Of a stretch of 59,012 bases of DNA, positions 7,875 to 16,895 are shown one piece after another. Numbering within the stretch: the first letter of the stretch is position 1; each line of letters begins with the position of its first letter. Position numbers and translations under genes: made by a program. The stretch comes from an uncultured Alistipes sp. (lineage in GTDB: Bacteria > Bacteroidota > Bacteroidia > Bacteroidales > Rikenellaceae): the NCBI GenBank assembly GCA_900769745.1, contig CAAGHX010000187.1:1-59012 (forward strand), written 5' to 3'. The notes below the pieces were generated by a model that was not told the origin of the DNA, ran no database searches, and saw only the letters and a list, made by a program, of their open reading frames with translations.

Positions 7875-8723
7875 CTAAAAGCGAATGTTGCAGACGATGG
7901 GCAGGTGGTCCGAAGGGTAGTGACCGTTGGGGCGCTTATCCTCCAAAACCGCGTAATCAAGCACCTCGACCGCAGGCGAAACAAAGATGAAATCGATGCG
8001 GTTATAGGCTGGGCCGATGAAGTTGCCGCCGCCCAGATTGGTGTTAGTGCAGCCCCGTGGCTCGGTGAGTGAGAGCTTGCGGCTATCGCCCAGCAGAGTC
8101 AAGATATCCTGCACCTGAGGGGTCTCCTCCTCGGAGTTGAAATCGCCGACACTCACTACTGGCACGTCGCCCGCAATCTGCTGAACCTTAGCTATGTGGA
8201 CCTTACCCGAATTGGCCTTGGCCTCGTACAATCGCCAATAGAGGTGCGAATCGAAGAAGCAGAACTCCTTGCCCGAAAGCTTGTCGCGGAACTTGCCCCA
8301 ATGACACAGGCGCAAGTCGGTGGCATCCCAGCCCAAGCTTGGTTCGTCGGGCGTGGGGCTATACCAGAATGTGCCCTCGTCGAGAAGCTCCAATCTGTCG
8401 CGCTTATAGAAGATTGTGGCGGTATGCAAATCGCCCGAGCCACCGCCGTAGGGGTGACCTATGCAGTCGTAGTTGGGCATCAGCTTCAGCAGGTCGGCAA
8501 TCTGTCGTTTGTCGCCCTCCTGAGTACCCACGATGTCGAAGTCGTGCGAGAGGATAAGCTCGGCAACAGGGCCCTTGCGCTCCTCCCAACTGTCGCCCGT
8601 TGCGGCATCGGGAGCCGAGTCGTAGCGGATATTAAATGTGGCCACTCTAAGCTCGGCCTGCTTGGCGCAGCTCGCCATAGCAAGCGTCACCGCAACCAAC
8701 ACAAAGGTCAAAAGTCGCTTCAT
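7875..8723 (-). CDS. Endonuclease/exonuclease/phosphatase-family lipoprotein (copy 1)
   Basis: A 282-residue metal-dependent hydrolase of the EEP (DNase I-like) fold, carried on a lipoprotein (lipobox AMASC near residue 18), so outside the cytoplasm. Fold motifs appear in order: TFNIRYDS (Asn ligand), VGTQEGDK (catalytic Glu), DSHLYWR, VGDFNSEE (Asp/Asn pair) and SDHLPI (C-terminal Asp-His). Members of this group are annotated as endonucleases, sphingomyelinases or sugar-phosphate phosphatases, and the substrate is open. The ATG at 8723 is preferred over a GTG three bases upstream. It lies 28 bases after the outer-membrane barrel gene and is probably in its operon. Two paralogs are in the window (12187 and 35698). 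Confidence 0.88.
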   Translation of the reverse strand: MKRLLTFVLVAVTLAMASCAKQAELRVATFNIRYDSAPDAATGDSWEERKGPVAELILSHDFDIVGTQEGDKRQIADLLKLMPNYDCIGHPYGGGSGDLHTATIFYKRDRLELLDEGTFWYSPTPDEPSLGWDATDLRLCHWGKFRDKLSGKEFCFFDSHLYWRLYEAKANSGKVHIAKVQQIAGDVPVVSVGDFNSEEETPQVQDILTLLGDSRKLSLTEPRGCTNTNLGGGNFIGPAYNRIDFIFVSPAVEVLDYAVLEDKRPNGHYPSDHLPIVCNIRF

Positions 8724-8751
8724 CACGGGCAGGGTTAAGGGGTTTTAAATA

Positions 8752-10398
8752 TTAGAACTTATAACCCATTGTAAGGGTGATGTAGTCACGCTTGAAACTG
8801 GTTCTGTATGAGGGGCTTGCTGTGTCGAACATACCGTTATCCTCCAACGCGTAGTAGAGCATATAAGCCGAGTAGAGGTTCTCGATGCGCTGGTAAGCCA
8901 GGTCGAGCGATACGGCCTTAATCTGGAAGCCGATACCTGCCGAGTAGCATACTGTGCGGTAAGGTGTTGGGCTGTTGTAGTAGAGGCTCGAATCGTTGCG
9001 GAGCATAGAATCCGAGATACCATAACCTGCACGCAAGGCAACCATTGGCAGAGGCTTAATCTCACCACCGATGCGGAGAGTGTTGCCACCCTTATAATTG
9101 TTTCTAAACTCAGCGCGATAATCCTTTGGTGCGAGGTCGAAGCCCTCGGGCACGTTGGTCACTCGCATACCGTTGTACCAAGTGCGCTCGTAGTCCACCG
9201 AGAGGAGAGCCATCTGGCCAAAAGTGTAAGATGCACCGAGCATCAGGCGTGTTGGCGAGATGAAGTCCCAAGTGTTGCCAACAGCATCCTCCAAAGCCTC
9301 GGTTGTGTCGCCATTAGGATTGAAGTTCGATGCCATATATGCCTGATAGATACGGTCCAGAGAGTAATATGTTGGAGTATGGATAGCCACACCCAAACGC
9401 AACGCCTGGAATGGACGATAGATAGCACCCAGCTTGAAGTTTACGCCTGCACCTGAGAGCCTTACAGCCTGGTTGAAGTCCATCCACTCGGCTGGCTCGG
9501 CGATAGCAGTGCCATCAGAATAGACTGGCTGCTGGCCGTTGTAGATGTAGTCCTCGCCATAGTAGTACTGGCGCTTCCACTCCACCGACTGGATACCGAT
9601 AGTACCACCCACATAGAGCTTATTGGCGATATTGGCAGCCAAAGCGAGCTGCACCTCACCAATCGAGCCACGGCTCTCGACGCTTCCCGAGTGGCCGATG
9701 CTGGCATTTGCACCGATGGTGTTGGCGGCAGTCCAATAGTCGCCCAAAGCATCGCGCTCGGCATCGATAAACCAGTTGTTATAGGCCAAGATACCACCCC
9801 AATAGTAGGCATCACCAAAGGCATAGTTCAAAGCACCCTCGTTGTCGGGGAACAAACCACCCTGACCCAGCTGGCGCACAAAAGCATCGTTGATAGAGCG
9901 ATATGGAGAGCTTGATGGGCCACTCACTGAGCTAACGCCATAGCGATAGTTGAAGTCGGCCACGCGGTTATAACCCACACCCGCATTCACGCTCACAACA
10001 CCACCTGAGCTGCCCTCATAGAGCTTGAAGGTAGCGCCAATGTTGCTCAACGAGAAGCGGCTCTGCTGATTCTCGCCCCAAGTGTCGGCGTCGCTATCGG
10101 CCTTCTGGAATCCCATCATTGGCGAGATAGAGATCTCGTTGTGACGATACATAGCCAGACCCGCAGGGTTGATACCCATAGCCGAGAGGTCGCCACCAAG
10201 CGATGTGAAGGCTCCCGCCATAGCCATCGAACGGGCTGTGCCGAAGCCGAAGTTAACCTGCGACATTGAATACATATCGCCCGACATCATACCGTCGTGG
10301 TCCCACATAAGACCGCCAAAACGATAGTGTTGAGCCGATGCCGATGCCATAGAAAAGAGCATTACACACACAAGCGAAAGCTTTGCAATGAATTTCAT
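8752..10398 (-). CDS. OmpP1/FadL-family outer-membrane protein
   Basis: A 548-residue outer-membrane beta-barrel with a signal peptide ending ASASAQ at about residue 22. The segment RSMAMAGAFTSLGGDLSAMGINPAGLA is the hallmark N-terminal plug of the FadL/TodX transporters for hydrophobic compounds. The chain ends in an aromatic residue (TMGYKF), the usual signal for barrel assembly, and has many alternating aromatic strands. The substrate (fatty acid or other lipid) is inferred from family only. It sits between the His/Ser-rich lipoprotein gene (95 bases upstream) and the EEP gene, all on the minus strand, suggesting one envelope operon. Confidence 0.9.
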   Translation of the reverse strand: MKFIAKLSLVCVMLFSMASASAQHYRFGGLMWDHDGMMSGDMYSMSQVNFGFGTARSMAMAGAFTSLGGDLSAMGINPAGLAMYRHNEISISPMMGFQKADSDADTWGENQQSRFSLSNIGATFKLYEGSSGGVVSVNAGVGYNRVADFNYRYGVSSVSGPSSSPYRSINDAFVRQLGQGGLFPDNEGALNYAFGDAYYWGGILAYNNWFIDAERDALGDYWTAANTIGANASIGHSGSVESRGSIGEVQLALAANIANKLYVGGTIGIQSVEWKRQYYYGEDYIYNGQQPVYSDGTAIAEPAEWMDFNQAVRLSGAGVNFKLGAIYRPFQALRLGVAIHTPTYYSLDRIYQAYMASNFNPNGDTTEALEDAVGNTWDFISPTRLMLGASYTFGQMALLSVDYERTWYNGMRVTNVPEGFDLAPKDYRAEFRNNYKGGNTLRIGGEIKPLPMVALRAGYGISDSMLRNDSSLYYNSPTPYRTVCYSAGIGFQIKAVSLDLAYQRIENLYSAYMLYYALEDNGMFDTASPSYRTSFKRDYITLTMGYKF

Positions 10399-10492
10399 AT
10401 CTTTCTCTCTTTAAGTTAATTATCCTAATTGATGCAATAAAACGAGTAGCCCGCGCAGAGCTATCTGCGCAGGCACCCATATACTGTTGTGA

Positions 10493-11860
10493 CTAACGTC
10501 CTCTTGAACCGCTGCTGCTCGCACCGCCACTGCGTGAGCCACCGCCACCGCCCGAGTAGCCGCCTCCTGAGAAGCCACTCGATGATGAGCTGCGTGAGCC
10601 ACTGCTGAACGACGACGAGTTGCTATATGAGCTCGACGAAGTAGTGTTGCGTGACGAAGAGCTGCTGCGTGAAGAGTTGTATGTCGAAGAGCGCTCGTTG
10701 CTGCTTGAACGACCATTTGATGGGCTCTGTGGTGTTACAGTAGCCTGACCACGTGAGCCTGTGACTGAAGCACGACCTACCGAACCATTTCGCTGCTGCT
10801 CCAAAGCCGAGGCGTAGCGACCCGAACGAGAGGCGTTGCCATAGGTGCTACCCGAATTTGGTGAGCGATAAGGGGTTGATGTTGCAGAGCCGCGATTGAC
10901 ATATGCCGAGCCACGCGAAGGTTGGCCATTGCCGCCATTCAGGCGTGAACTGTCGTTGCGTGAGCCGTAGTAGCTACCGCCACCGTGCCAGCGACCGCCG
11001 CCACCGCCCCACATATCGCCATACCAGAAGCCGCCTGGGTGGTGATGATGGTGGTAGTGTGGGCCATACCAGCCGTAGTGGTGATGATGGTACCAAGGAC
11101 GGTACAATCCGCCCCAACCCCACCAGAGGTTGACACCCCAACCGCCCCACGATGGGCCGTAGCAGATGTTCCAGTTCCAATCCCACCAAGAGTAGTGAGG
11201 GAATCCCCAGCGAGAGTAGTACCAAGGGTCGTACATCGACGCCCAGCCACTCCAGCCATAGTACCAAGGCGAGAGCACAACCGATGCGCGTGTAGCACCC
11301 CAAGTGCCAAACATCGAAGTGATGTATTTAGGCTCTACCCACACCTCGTCGCCCGACACCATGATGTTGTAAAACGCTGGGTCGTAGGCTGTAGCGTAGG
11401 TCACTCGGCCATCGTAACGCATAGTGTAGTAGCTCGAAGGCATACGATAGCTAGCCGACTGGAAACCTCTCAGGCGGCGAGCATAGGCGCTCTCGTAGGT
11501 GTTAGCCACGAACGAGTTGCCACTCTCCTCCACAACAATCACACCGTCGCTCTGAACAGACTGAGCTGGCTGTGCCTGCTGAACGGTCTGAGTGTTCTGA
11601 GCCAAAGTCACATTCTGCTTAGCCAACTGAGCCTCATACTCGGCCTGCAAAGCGAGTGCCTCGGCACGACGTGCCTCAGCCTCGGCCTGGCGCACCTCGG
11701 CCTCAGCCTTCTGGCGAGCCGCAATCACCTCCACATCGTGAATGGCATATAGGTCGTCGTAGTGGTTTGCCGACGAGTAGAGCGACGAAACACACGACGT
11801 AAAGGTAGCAGTTGCAGCTATGGCAACCATTGCTACGATTGAGATAAAATTCTTCTTCAT
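10493..11860 (-). CDS. Low-complexity lipoprotein rich in Trp/Tyr/His and Ser
   Basis: A 455-residue lipoprotein (lipobox FTSC). Its layout is: an Ala/Glu-rich probable coiled coil (about residues 35-85) after the leader; a central region of aromatic repeats such as WYYGWSGW and a run of His (HHHHHPGG); then a Ser/Asn/Gly/Arg-rich tail. I recognise no enzymatic domain. Surface attachment or a structural envelope role would fit the composition, and the His runs could bind metal, but both are guesses. The open frame continues 50 residues upstream, but the lipoprotein leader fixes the start at 11860. A promoter match lies at 12024-12053. Confidence 0.8.
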   Translation of the reverse strand: MKKNFISIVAMVAIAATATFTSCVSSLYSSANHYDDLYAIHDVEVIAARQKAEAEVRQAEAEARRAEALALQAEYEAQLAKQNVTLAQNTQTVQQAQPAQSVQSDGVIVVEESGNSFVANTYESAYARRLRGFQSASYRMPSSYYTMRYDGRVTYATAYDPAFYNIMVSGDEVWVEPKYITSMFGTWGATRASVVLSPWYYGWSGWASMYDPWYYSRWGFPHYSWWDWNWNICYGPSWGGWGVNLWWGWGGLYRPWYHHHHYGWYGPHYHHHHHPGGFWYGDMWGGGGGRWHGGGSYYGSRNDSSRLNGGNGQPSRGSAYVNRGSATSTPYRSPNSGSTYGNASRSGRYASALEQQRNGSVGRASVTGSRGQATVTPQSPSNGRSSSNERSSTYNSSRSSSSSRNTTSSSSYSNSSSFSSGSRSSSSSGFSGGGYSGGGGGSRSGGASSSGSRGR

Positions 11861-12023
11861 AGCGCACATTGTTTTAAGGTTAATATGCTCTTTGGGGCGA
11901 CTCTGCGCAGGGCTATCGCACCACTTATTTAATACTATAACGTGTCGCCATCGCATTTTATTGTGTGCCAGAGCCGAAAGCAACCTTCGTGCCCCGGCAG
12001 GGCGATACAACCGCTATCTAATG

Positions 12024-12053
12024 CAAATATACGAACTTTTGGGATATTTTCAA
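12024..12053 (-). promoter_or_regulatory. Promoter of the low-complexity lipoprotein operon
   Basis: The minus strand has TATATTTG at 12024-12031 and TTG at 12051-12053 with a 19-base spacer. The predicted leader is about 157 bases, long enough to hold regulatory structure, but none was recognised. Confidence 0.6.
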
Positions 12054-12085
12054 CAATTATACAGATATATAAATATAAAACAGCG

Positions 12086-12123
12086 AGATGGGGCCGCCCG
12101 ATAATCGTCGGACAACCCCATCT
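12086..12123 (-). terminator. Terminator-like hairpin after EEP copy 2
   Basis: AGATGGGG pairs with CCCCATCT around a loop containing CGAC/GTCG, like the AGAGGTTG family. The T tract on the minus strand is interrupted, so efficiency is uncertain. Confidence 0.55.
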
Positions 12124-12186
12124 ATAACAGTAATATTTACAGCGTCGGGCGACGAAAAAACCGCCCACGACTATGCCCCTTTGGCG

Positions 12187-13002
12187 CTACCACTCAACCA
12201 ACACCTTAGCGAAGATTGGGCGGTGGTCAGACTCCACAGGAGCGTTTACAACGGTGTGGCTCTTGACAGTGCCCTTGGCGCCCTTGCCTTTGTAGAGAGC
12301 CATAAAGTCAATCTCGCTCTTAGGCTTGTCGGCAGGGAAGGTGTTTGCATTTCCGCCCTTGGGGAATACGTAGAACTCCGAAGCCAAAAGCTTCATAGCT
12401 GTGCTGTTGCGTGTGTCGTTGAAGTCGCCAGCCAGGATAACGGGCTTATCGAGCTTCGAGAGCTCCGAGATGATGATTCCCATCGATGTTATGCGGTCGG
12501 CCTCGTGCAACGAGAGGTGAGTTGAGCAGAAGTAGTAGTCCTGCAACTCAACAATCAGCAGCGAGCGTGGCTCCGAACGGCAAGGCAGCGGCACGCGACG
12601 CGAAGAGATAGGCTTCTGCTTGGTGAGCACGCCAATACCATATTTACCACCCTGGAAGTCGATTGATGGGCCGAATGTTGGGTACATACCTGTACGCTTG
12701 GCCAACTCGCCCAGCACGTCGGCGGGATGACGAGTGGTCATACTATCCAACTCCTGCAACGCCACAGCCTCAACGTCGCTATCCTTGATGACCTTGGCTA
12801 CACGCTCGGGCGAATACTCATTATCGAGACCCATACAGTTGCAGACATTGTAGCAGAGGAGTCTGAGCTCGATGCTCTTTGTTGTCTGAGCAGGTGTTTC
12901 GGGCTGAGCGGGTGTCTCGGGCGCATCGTCAGACTTTGAGCAAGCGATGGCTGCGAACACGGTGGCGAGAATAGCCAATAGGGCGAGGTTAATTTTTTTC
13001 AT
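12187..13002 (-). CDS. Endonuclease/exonuclease/phosphatase-family lipoprotein (copy 2)
   Basis: A 271-residue EEP-fold hydrolase with a lipobox (AAIAC) and a Pro/Glu/Thr-rich linker after the acylated Cys. Motifs: LLCYNVCNCMG (Asn), VALQELDS (catalytic Glu), FCSTHLSLHEADR, LAGDFNDTRNS and ESDHRPI. The LSLHEADR segment resembles sphingomyelinase/nocturnin-like members, but substrate cannot be assigned. The open frame starts at 13176, but the first 58 residues lack leader features. The ATG at 13002 gives a proper lipoprotein signal and follows a promoter at 13043. It is monocistronic. Confidence 0.88.
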   Translation of the reverse strand: MKKINLALLAILATVFAAIACSKSDDAPETPAQPETPAQTTKSIELRLLCYNVCNCMGLDNEYSPERVAKVIKDSDVEAVALQELDSMTTRHPADVLGELAKRTGMYPTFGPSIDFQGGKYGIGVLTKQKPISSRRVPLPCRSEPRSLLIVELQDYYFCSTHLSLHEADRITSMGIIISELSKLDKPVILAGDFNDTRNSTAMKLLASEFYVFPKGGNANTFPADKPKSEIDFMALYKGKGAKGTVKSHTVVNAPVESDHRPIFAKVLVEW

Positions 13003-13042
13003 AGTAGTAAGTTGTTTTAGGTTTATGTGAAGCTTTACTCTG

Positions 13043-13050
13043 CAAAGATA
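13043..13050 (-). promoter_or_regulatory. -7 element of EEP copy 2
   Basis: TATCTTTG on the minus strand, predicted start near 13036. No clear -33 box was found. The rest of the 13003-13351 gap holds a CACTGC/GCAGTG hairpin (13181-13199) and the sigma-factor promoter. Confidence 0.5.
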
Positions 13051-13225
13051 GCATTTTAATCGACATTTCCGCCTTTGGCACAGAGATTTTACGTTTGCGG
13101 GCCACAATTTTTGGCTTGCCGAGGGGTCGAGGTGTGGCACGATTGTTGAAACGATTCGGCTCAAAAAATTGCACACCTCACTGCGCGGGCGGCAGTGGGC
13201 CGATAGCTAAAAAACGCAAAAAAAT

Positions 13226-13256
13226 TTTGCAGATTGAAAAAAAGTCGCTATCTTGC
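13226..13256 (+). promoter_or_regulatory. Promoter of the ECF sigma gene
   Basis: TTTG at 13226-13229, 19-base spacer, then TATCTTGC at 13249-13256, one mismatch from TAnnTTTG. The same TTGC variant is used at 41363 and 45812. Confidence 0.5.
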
Positions 13257-13351
13257 AACCAGAAAAATTAATTATTTAACTCATTTAAACGCATTTGCCT
13301 ATTGAAAATTTCTACTCTTTGAACACTACATATTATTAAAAAGTGAAGAGT

Positions 13352-13936
13352 ATGAACACACAAGTATTAAGCGATCAAGTATTGCTTAATCGCTATCTGT
13401 CAGGTGATTGCGCTGCCATTTCACAGCTTATCGAACGTCACTCGCGCCGTGTCCGCGACTACATCCGTATGATGGTCAAGGATACAGACGTGGCTGATGA
13501 CATCCTGCAGGAGACACTCATCAAAGTCGTGAAGATTATCGACGAGGGTCGCTATGTCGACATGGGTAAATTCCTGTCGTGGGTGTTACGCATTGCACAC
13601 AATCAGGTCATCGACCACTTCCGTAGCCAGAAGAGCTCCAACACAGTGAGCGAGTCGGATTCGGGCTACAACGTGCTGGGCACATTGAAGTATGCCGAGC
13701 AGAATGTGGAGGATAAGATGGTGGCCGAGCAGATCGAGAGCGATGTACGTCGCTTGGTGGAGCTGCTGCCCGAGGAGCAGCGTGAGGTGGTGATGATGCG
13801 CTACTATTATGGTATGAGCTTCCAGGAGATAGCCGACCAGACAGGCGTGAGCATCAACACAGCTCTTGGCCGCGTGCGTTATGCGCTGATTAATATGCGC
13901 AAGCTCATCCGCGAGCACAATGTAATTCTGTCGTAG
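13352..13936 (+). CDS. ECF-type RNA polymerase sigma factor
   Basis: A 194-residue sigma-70 family factor with only regions 2 and 4. Region 2 runs from about residue 25 to 95 (RDYIRMMVKDTDVADDILQETLIKV, then WVLRIAHNQVIDHFR). Region 4 is near residues 135-185 (LLPEEQREVVMMRYYYGMSFQEIADQTGVSINTALGRVRYAL). The ATG at 13352 is preferred to the GTG at 13343. No anti-sigma gene lies next to it, so it is not the FecI/FecR type. It may act in growth or stress control through partners encoded elsewhere. A 15-bp-stem terminator follows directly, so it is transcribed alone. Confidence 0.92.
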   Translation: MNTQVLSDQVLLNRYLSGDCAAISQLIERHSRRVRDYIRMMVKDTDVADDILQETLIKVVKIIDEGRYVDMGKFLSWVLRIAHNQVIDHFRSQKSSNTVSESDSGYNVLGTLKYAEQNVEDKMVAEQIESDVRRLVELLPEEQREVVMMRYYYGMSFQEIADQTGVSINTALGRVRYALINMRKLIREHNVILS

Positions 13937-13961
13937 GCAGAGCCTAATTGATTTCTATTAG

Positions 13962-14005
13962 AAAACAACGAGGTTGTCCTTTGGTGGGCAACCTCGTTGT
14001 TTTTG
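13962..14005. terminator. Strong bidirectional terminator
   Basis: AAAACAACGAGGTTG pairs perfectly with CAACCTCGTTGTTTT (15 bp). It separates the convergent sigma-factor and metallophosphoesterase genes. Confidence 0.9.
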
Positions 14006-14021
14006 TCTTATATACACCTCT

Positions 14022-15008
14022 CTACAAAAGGAATTTGCACTTCTCATCGGCCAAATCCTCGGCACGGCTCTGCCACTCGGCAGGGGGATTTTCCTTGGGT
14101 TGTGGCCACCAGAAACCCTTCGACGAATACTCAAAGGTCACAGCCGCAGGCGTTGAGCGCATAACTGCAAAGCCTATATCGCCATAGAATAGTGCTGGCA
14201 GACCCAGCGTAGGCACCATATGCAGCTCCTTGCGTGGGCGCACCACACGCACACCCTTGTTCCAGATGTGGGTGTGACCATATACATATCCTGCCACCTT
14301 GGGGTTTTCGGCGATAAACTTTTCGAGGTTACCCATCTCGCCAAGTGGATGGTGTGAGCCAAGCACCACTCGGCGCTCACGACCCTTCATCCACTCGCCC
14401 AGCCACTCAATCTGTCCGCCCGAAATCTCGCCCGAGACGGTTGTGCTCTGACGCAGCTTGAGGTTAGGCAGCTCGGCCAGCGAGTCGAGCATCACAAAGT
14501 CGAAGTCGGGCAGCTCGACAACCGACACCACACGACCTGCAACCTTTGTTGTAGTGGCATATTGCTCGAATACCTTGAAGAATGGTGCACGACGGTCGTG
14601 GTTACCCATACCGAGCGTAACCTTGATGCCCGCCTGCTCGAGCTCCGAGAGCAGCTCGGCAGCATAGCGGTAGTCCTCCTCCAGGCCGTGGTCCCACGCC
14701 ACATCGCCAAACACCAACACGTTGGCTGGCAGCGGACGCATAGAGAGAATCTCGGCAATGCGCAGCTTCAGGCAGGTGGGGTTATAGGGGTAATATTTTG
14801 GTTTGCCATCCACCAGCTCGCCGCAGATGTGAATATCCGACAGCAAAACGGCAGTTGCAGGGTCAATCTTTTTGCTACGCTTCGCCGCTGCAGCCGCATC
14901 AGCAATAGCCATATCGGCAATCTGGTCTATAACCTTAGCACTCGCCGACGATGCCAAAGCCACGCCACCCAGTGCCGCCATAGATGCTAAAAATTGTTTT
15001 CTGTCCAT
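14022..15008 (-). CDS. Calcineurin-like metallophosphoesterase, exported
   Basis: A 328-residue metallophosphoesterase. Metal-ligand motifs occur in the canonical order: LLSDIHICG (D-x-H), FGDVAWDHG (GD), GMGNHDRR (GNHD), LGSHHPLG and YGHTHIW (GHTH). The N-terminus MDRKQFLASMAALGGVALASSASA looks like an export signal, Tat-like in length but without a twin-arginine pair, so a Sec route is equally likely. The gene begins 4 bases after the rdgB stop and is co-transcribed with it. Possible substrates are phosphodiesters, nucleotides or purple-acid-phosphatase-type monoesters; none can be chosen. Confidence 0.9.
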   Translation of the reverse strand: MDRKQFLASMAALGGVALASSASAKVIDQIADMAIADAAAAAKRSKKIDPATAVLLSDIHICGELVDGKPKYYPYNPTCLKLRIAEILSMRPLPANVLVFGDVAWDHGLEEDYRYAAELLSELEQAGIKVTLGMGNHDRRAPFFKVFEQYATTTKVAGRVVSVVELPDFDFVMLDSLAELPNLKLRQSTTVSGEISGGQIEWLGEWMKGRERRVVLGSHHPLGEMGNLEKFIAENPKVAGYVYGHTHIWNKGVRVVRPRKELHMVPTLGLPALFYGDIGFAVMRSTPAAVTFEYSSKGFWWPQPKENPPAEWQSRAEDLADEKCKFLL

Positions 15009-15012
15009 AGTA

Positions 15013-15588
15013 TTATTTTGAATTCAGGAACTCAGCCAGGGCGCGGATTGCACGGCCACGATGTGAGATAAGATTCTTATCCTCGGCGCTCATCTGAGCA
15101 AACGACTCCGCGCGGCCCTCGGGCAGGAACAATGGGTCGTAGCCAAAGCCGCCATCACCCAACTCCTCGGTCGCGATATCGCCACGCACGATACCCTCGA
15201 AGAGGTACTCCTTGCCGCCCATAATCAGCGCAACGGCGGTGCGGAACTGAGCCGAACGGTTCTCCACACCCTCCATACGCTCCAGCAGCAGGCGTTTGTT
15301 GGCCTCGTCGTCGTGGCCATCGGTTGCATAGCGTGCCGAGCGCACGCCAGGCTCACCGCCCAAAGCATCGACCTCCAGGCCTGTGTCATCGGCAAAGCAG
15401 TCGATGCCCGTACGCTCATAGATGTAGCGGGCCTTCTGCAAGGCGTTGCCCTCGAGAGTGGGTTGCTCCTCGGGGATATCTTCGTTGATGCCGCACTCGC
15501 GCAGCGTGAGAATCTCGAAATTCTCGCCCACAACCTGAGCCACCTCGCGCAGCTTATGGGCATTATTTGTTGCAAATATCAGTTTCAT
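15013..15588 (-). CDS. rdgB: XTP/dITP pyrophosphatase (RdgB/HAM1)
   Basis: A 191-residue cytoplasmic housecleaning enzyme that hydrolyses non-canonical purine triphosphates (dITP, XTP) to monophosphates. The N-terminal substrate loop FATNNAHKLREV, the FADDTGLEVDALGGEPGVRSARYA segment, GDGGFGYDPLFLP and a C-terminal SHRGRAIRAL all match the family. Length is normal. A -7 promoter element (TATCTTTG, 15594-15601) is only 5 bases before the ATG, so the mRNA is probably almost leaderless. It is first gene of a two-gene operon with the metallophosphoesterase. Confidence 0.96.
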   Translation of the reverse strand: MKLIFATNNAHKLREVAQVVGENFEILTLRECGINEDIPEEQPTLEGNALQKARYIYERTGIDCFADDTGLEVDALGGEPGVRSARYATDGHDDEANKRLLLERMEGVENRSAQFRTAVALIMGGKEYLFEGIVRGDIATEELGDGGFGYDPLFLPEGRAESFAQMSAEDKNLISHRGRAIRALAEFLNSK

Positions 15589-15593
15589 AATAC

Positions 15594-15601
15594 CAAAGAT
15601 A
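15594..15601 (-). promoter_or_regulatory. -7 element of rdgB, nearly leaderless
   Basis: TATCTTTG on the minus strand, 5 bases upstream of the ATG at 15588. No good -33 box is visible at the usual distance. Confidence 0.45.
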
Positions 15602-15655
15602 CTATTTATTTACAAGATTTCAGGTCACAAGAGGCTATTTTTTGATAATTATTTC

Positions 15656-15663
15656 TAAATTTG
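15656..15663 (+). promoter_or_regulatory. -7 element of the radical SAM gene
   Basis: TAAATTTG, about 60 bases before the ATG at 15723. The -33 box is not clear. Confidence 0.4.
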
Positions 15664-15722
15664 TATGTGGTAGAGTGCGGTTTATTGGATAGCGCCCACC
15701 GAGGGCAACGGCACTCAAAGAT

Positions 15723-16682
15723 ATGATGGAAGAGAAATCGAGGATATATGCGTGGGGCGATGGGCGACGTTTCAATAGCTATGCGGGCTACTTCAAACGT
15801 ACCTTCGGCCACCGTATGCAGAAGGTAACCATCAACGCAGGATTCAGCTGCCCCAACCGCGATGGCACAATATCGTGGGGCGGATGCTCCTTTTGCGACA
15901 ATGCAGCCTTCACGCCCTCATACTGCCAGAGCACAAAGAGCATAACACAGCAGATAGACGAAGGAATAGAGTTCCACCGCCGCCGTTACCGCTCGGCACA
16001 GCAATATCTGGCCTACTTCCAATCCTTCTCCAACACCTATGCTCCGCTGGAGCGACTCAGGGAGTGTTACGACGAGGCACTTGCCCACCCCGAGGTGGCT
16101 GGTGTGGTGGTTGGCACACGACCCGACTGCATAGATGAGCAGAAGCTCGACTACTTTGCCGAGCTGGCCCAGCGAAAATATGTGATTCTGGAGTATGGCA
16201 TAGAGTCGTGCTACGACGCAACGCTGCGCCACATAAACCGAGGCCACGACTTCGAGTGTGCTCGCCGAGCCGTTGAGATGACCGCAGAGCGAGGCATACA
16301 CTGCGGAGCACATTTTATATTGGGACTCCCTGGCGAGAGCGACCAGATGTTAATCGACCAGACGGAGCTGATAAACTCGCTGCCGCTTACGACGGTGAAG
16401 TTCCACCAGCTGCAGCTATTCCGCTCAACAGCTATGGCCGAGGAGTACGACACTCACCCCGAGCGATTCCGCTTCTGGAGCATCGAGGAGTATTTGGAGC
16501 TCTTTGTGGAGATTCTGCGCAGGCTGAGGCCCGACATTGTGGTCGAAAGATTTGCTGGCGAAGCACCGCCCCGTTACCACCACACACGAGGTTGGGGATT
16601 GGTGCGCAACGAGGAGCTATTGGCTATGTTCGACAAACTGCTCGAGAGCCGCGATATTTATCAAGGAGAGCTATACAGATAA
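15723..16682 (+). CDS. Radical SAM protein, TIGR01212/YhcC family
   Basis: A 319-residue radical SAM enzyme of the YhcC-like family. The [4Fe-4S] cluster cysteines sit in the motif INAGFSCPNRDGTISWGGCSFCDN near residues 40-61, a long-spaced variant (C-x11-C-x2-C) typical of this family rather than plain CxxxCxxC. Other family landmarks: VVGTRPDCI, VILEYGIESCYDATLRHINRGH, HFILGLPGES, and a C-terminal VERFAGEAPPRYHH. The biochemical reaction of the family is not established to my knowledge. The gene stands alone, divergent from rdgB. Two in-frame ATGs (15723, 15726) are equally possible starts. Confidence 0.92.
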   Translation: MMEEKSRIYAWGDGRRFNSYAGYFKRTFGHRMQKVTINAGFSCPNRDGTISWGGCSFCDNAAFTPSYCQSTKSITQQIDEGIEFHRRRYRSAQQYLAYFQSFSNTYAPLERLRECYDEALAHPEVAGVVVGTRPDCIDEQKLDYFAELAQRKYVILEYGIESCYDATLRHINRGHDFECARRAVEMTAERGIHCGAHFILGLPGESDQMLIDQTELINSLPLTTVKFHQLQLFRSTAMAEEYDTHPERFRFWSIEEYLELFVEILRRLRPDIVVERFAGEAPPRYHHTRGWGLVRNEELLAMFDKLLESRDIYQGELYR

Positions 16683-16809
16683 TCGCTTGAAACGGCAAGG
16701 CCGACGGGTATTTATGCAAAAAATATGCAATATTATGCACTTATGCAACTATGAGCAAGCAGAAAGTGCGAAACACGGGGGCAAAGAGTAAATTTAAGGC
16801 TTTTTTTGA

Positions 16810-16817
16810 TATATTTG
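16810..16817 (+). promoter_or_regulatory. -7 element of the YitT-family gene
   Basis: TATATTTG, predicted start near 16824, leaving a leader of about 72 bases. Confidence 0.5.
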
Positions 16818-16895
16818 CAGCCGCAAAGCCGAGTAGCTTGCATTATTAAAACGAAAAAGTAAAATAAATTACAAATTATAACTTAAACAACCATT

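Noticed and set aside
12003..12187. N-terminal extension of the His/Ser-rich lipoprotein to 12010
   Set aside because: The extra 50 residues lack leader features and the ATG at 11860 gives a clean lipoprotein signal downstream of a promoter at 12024.
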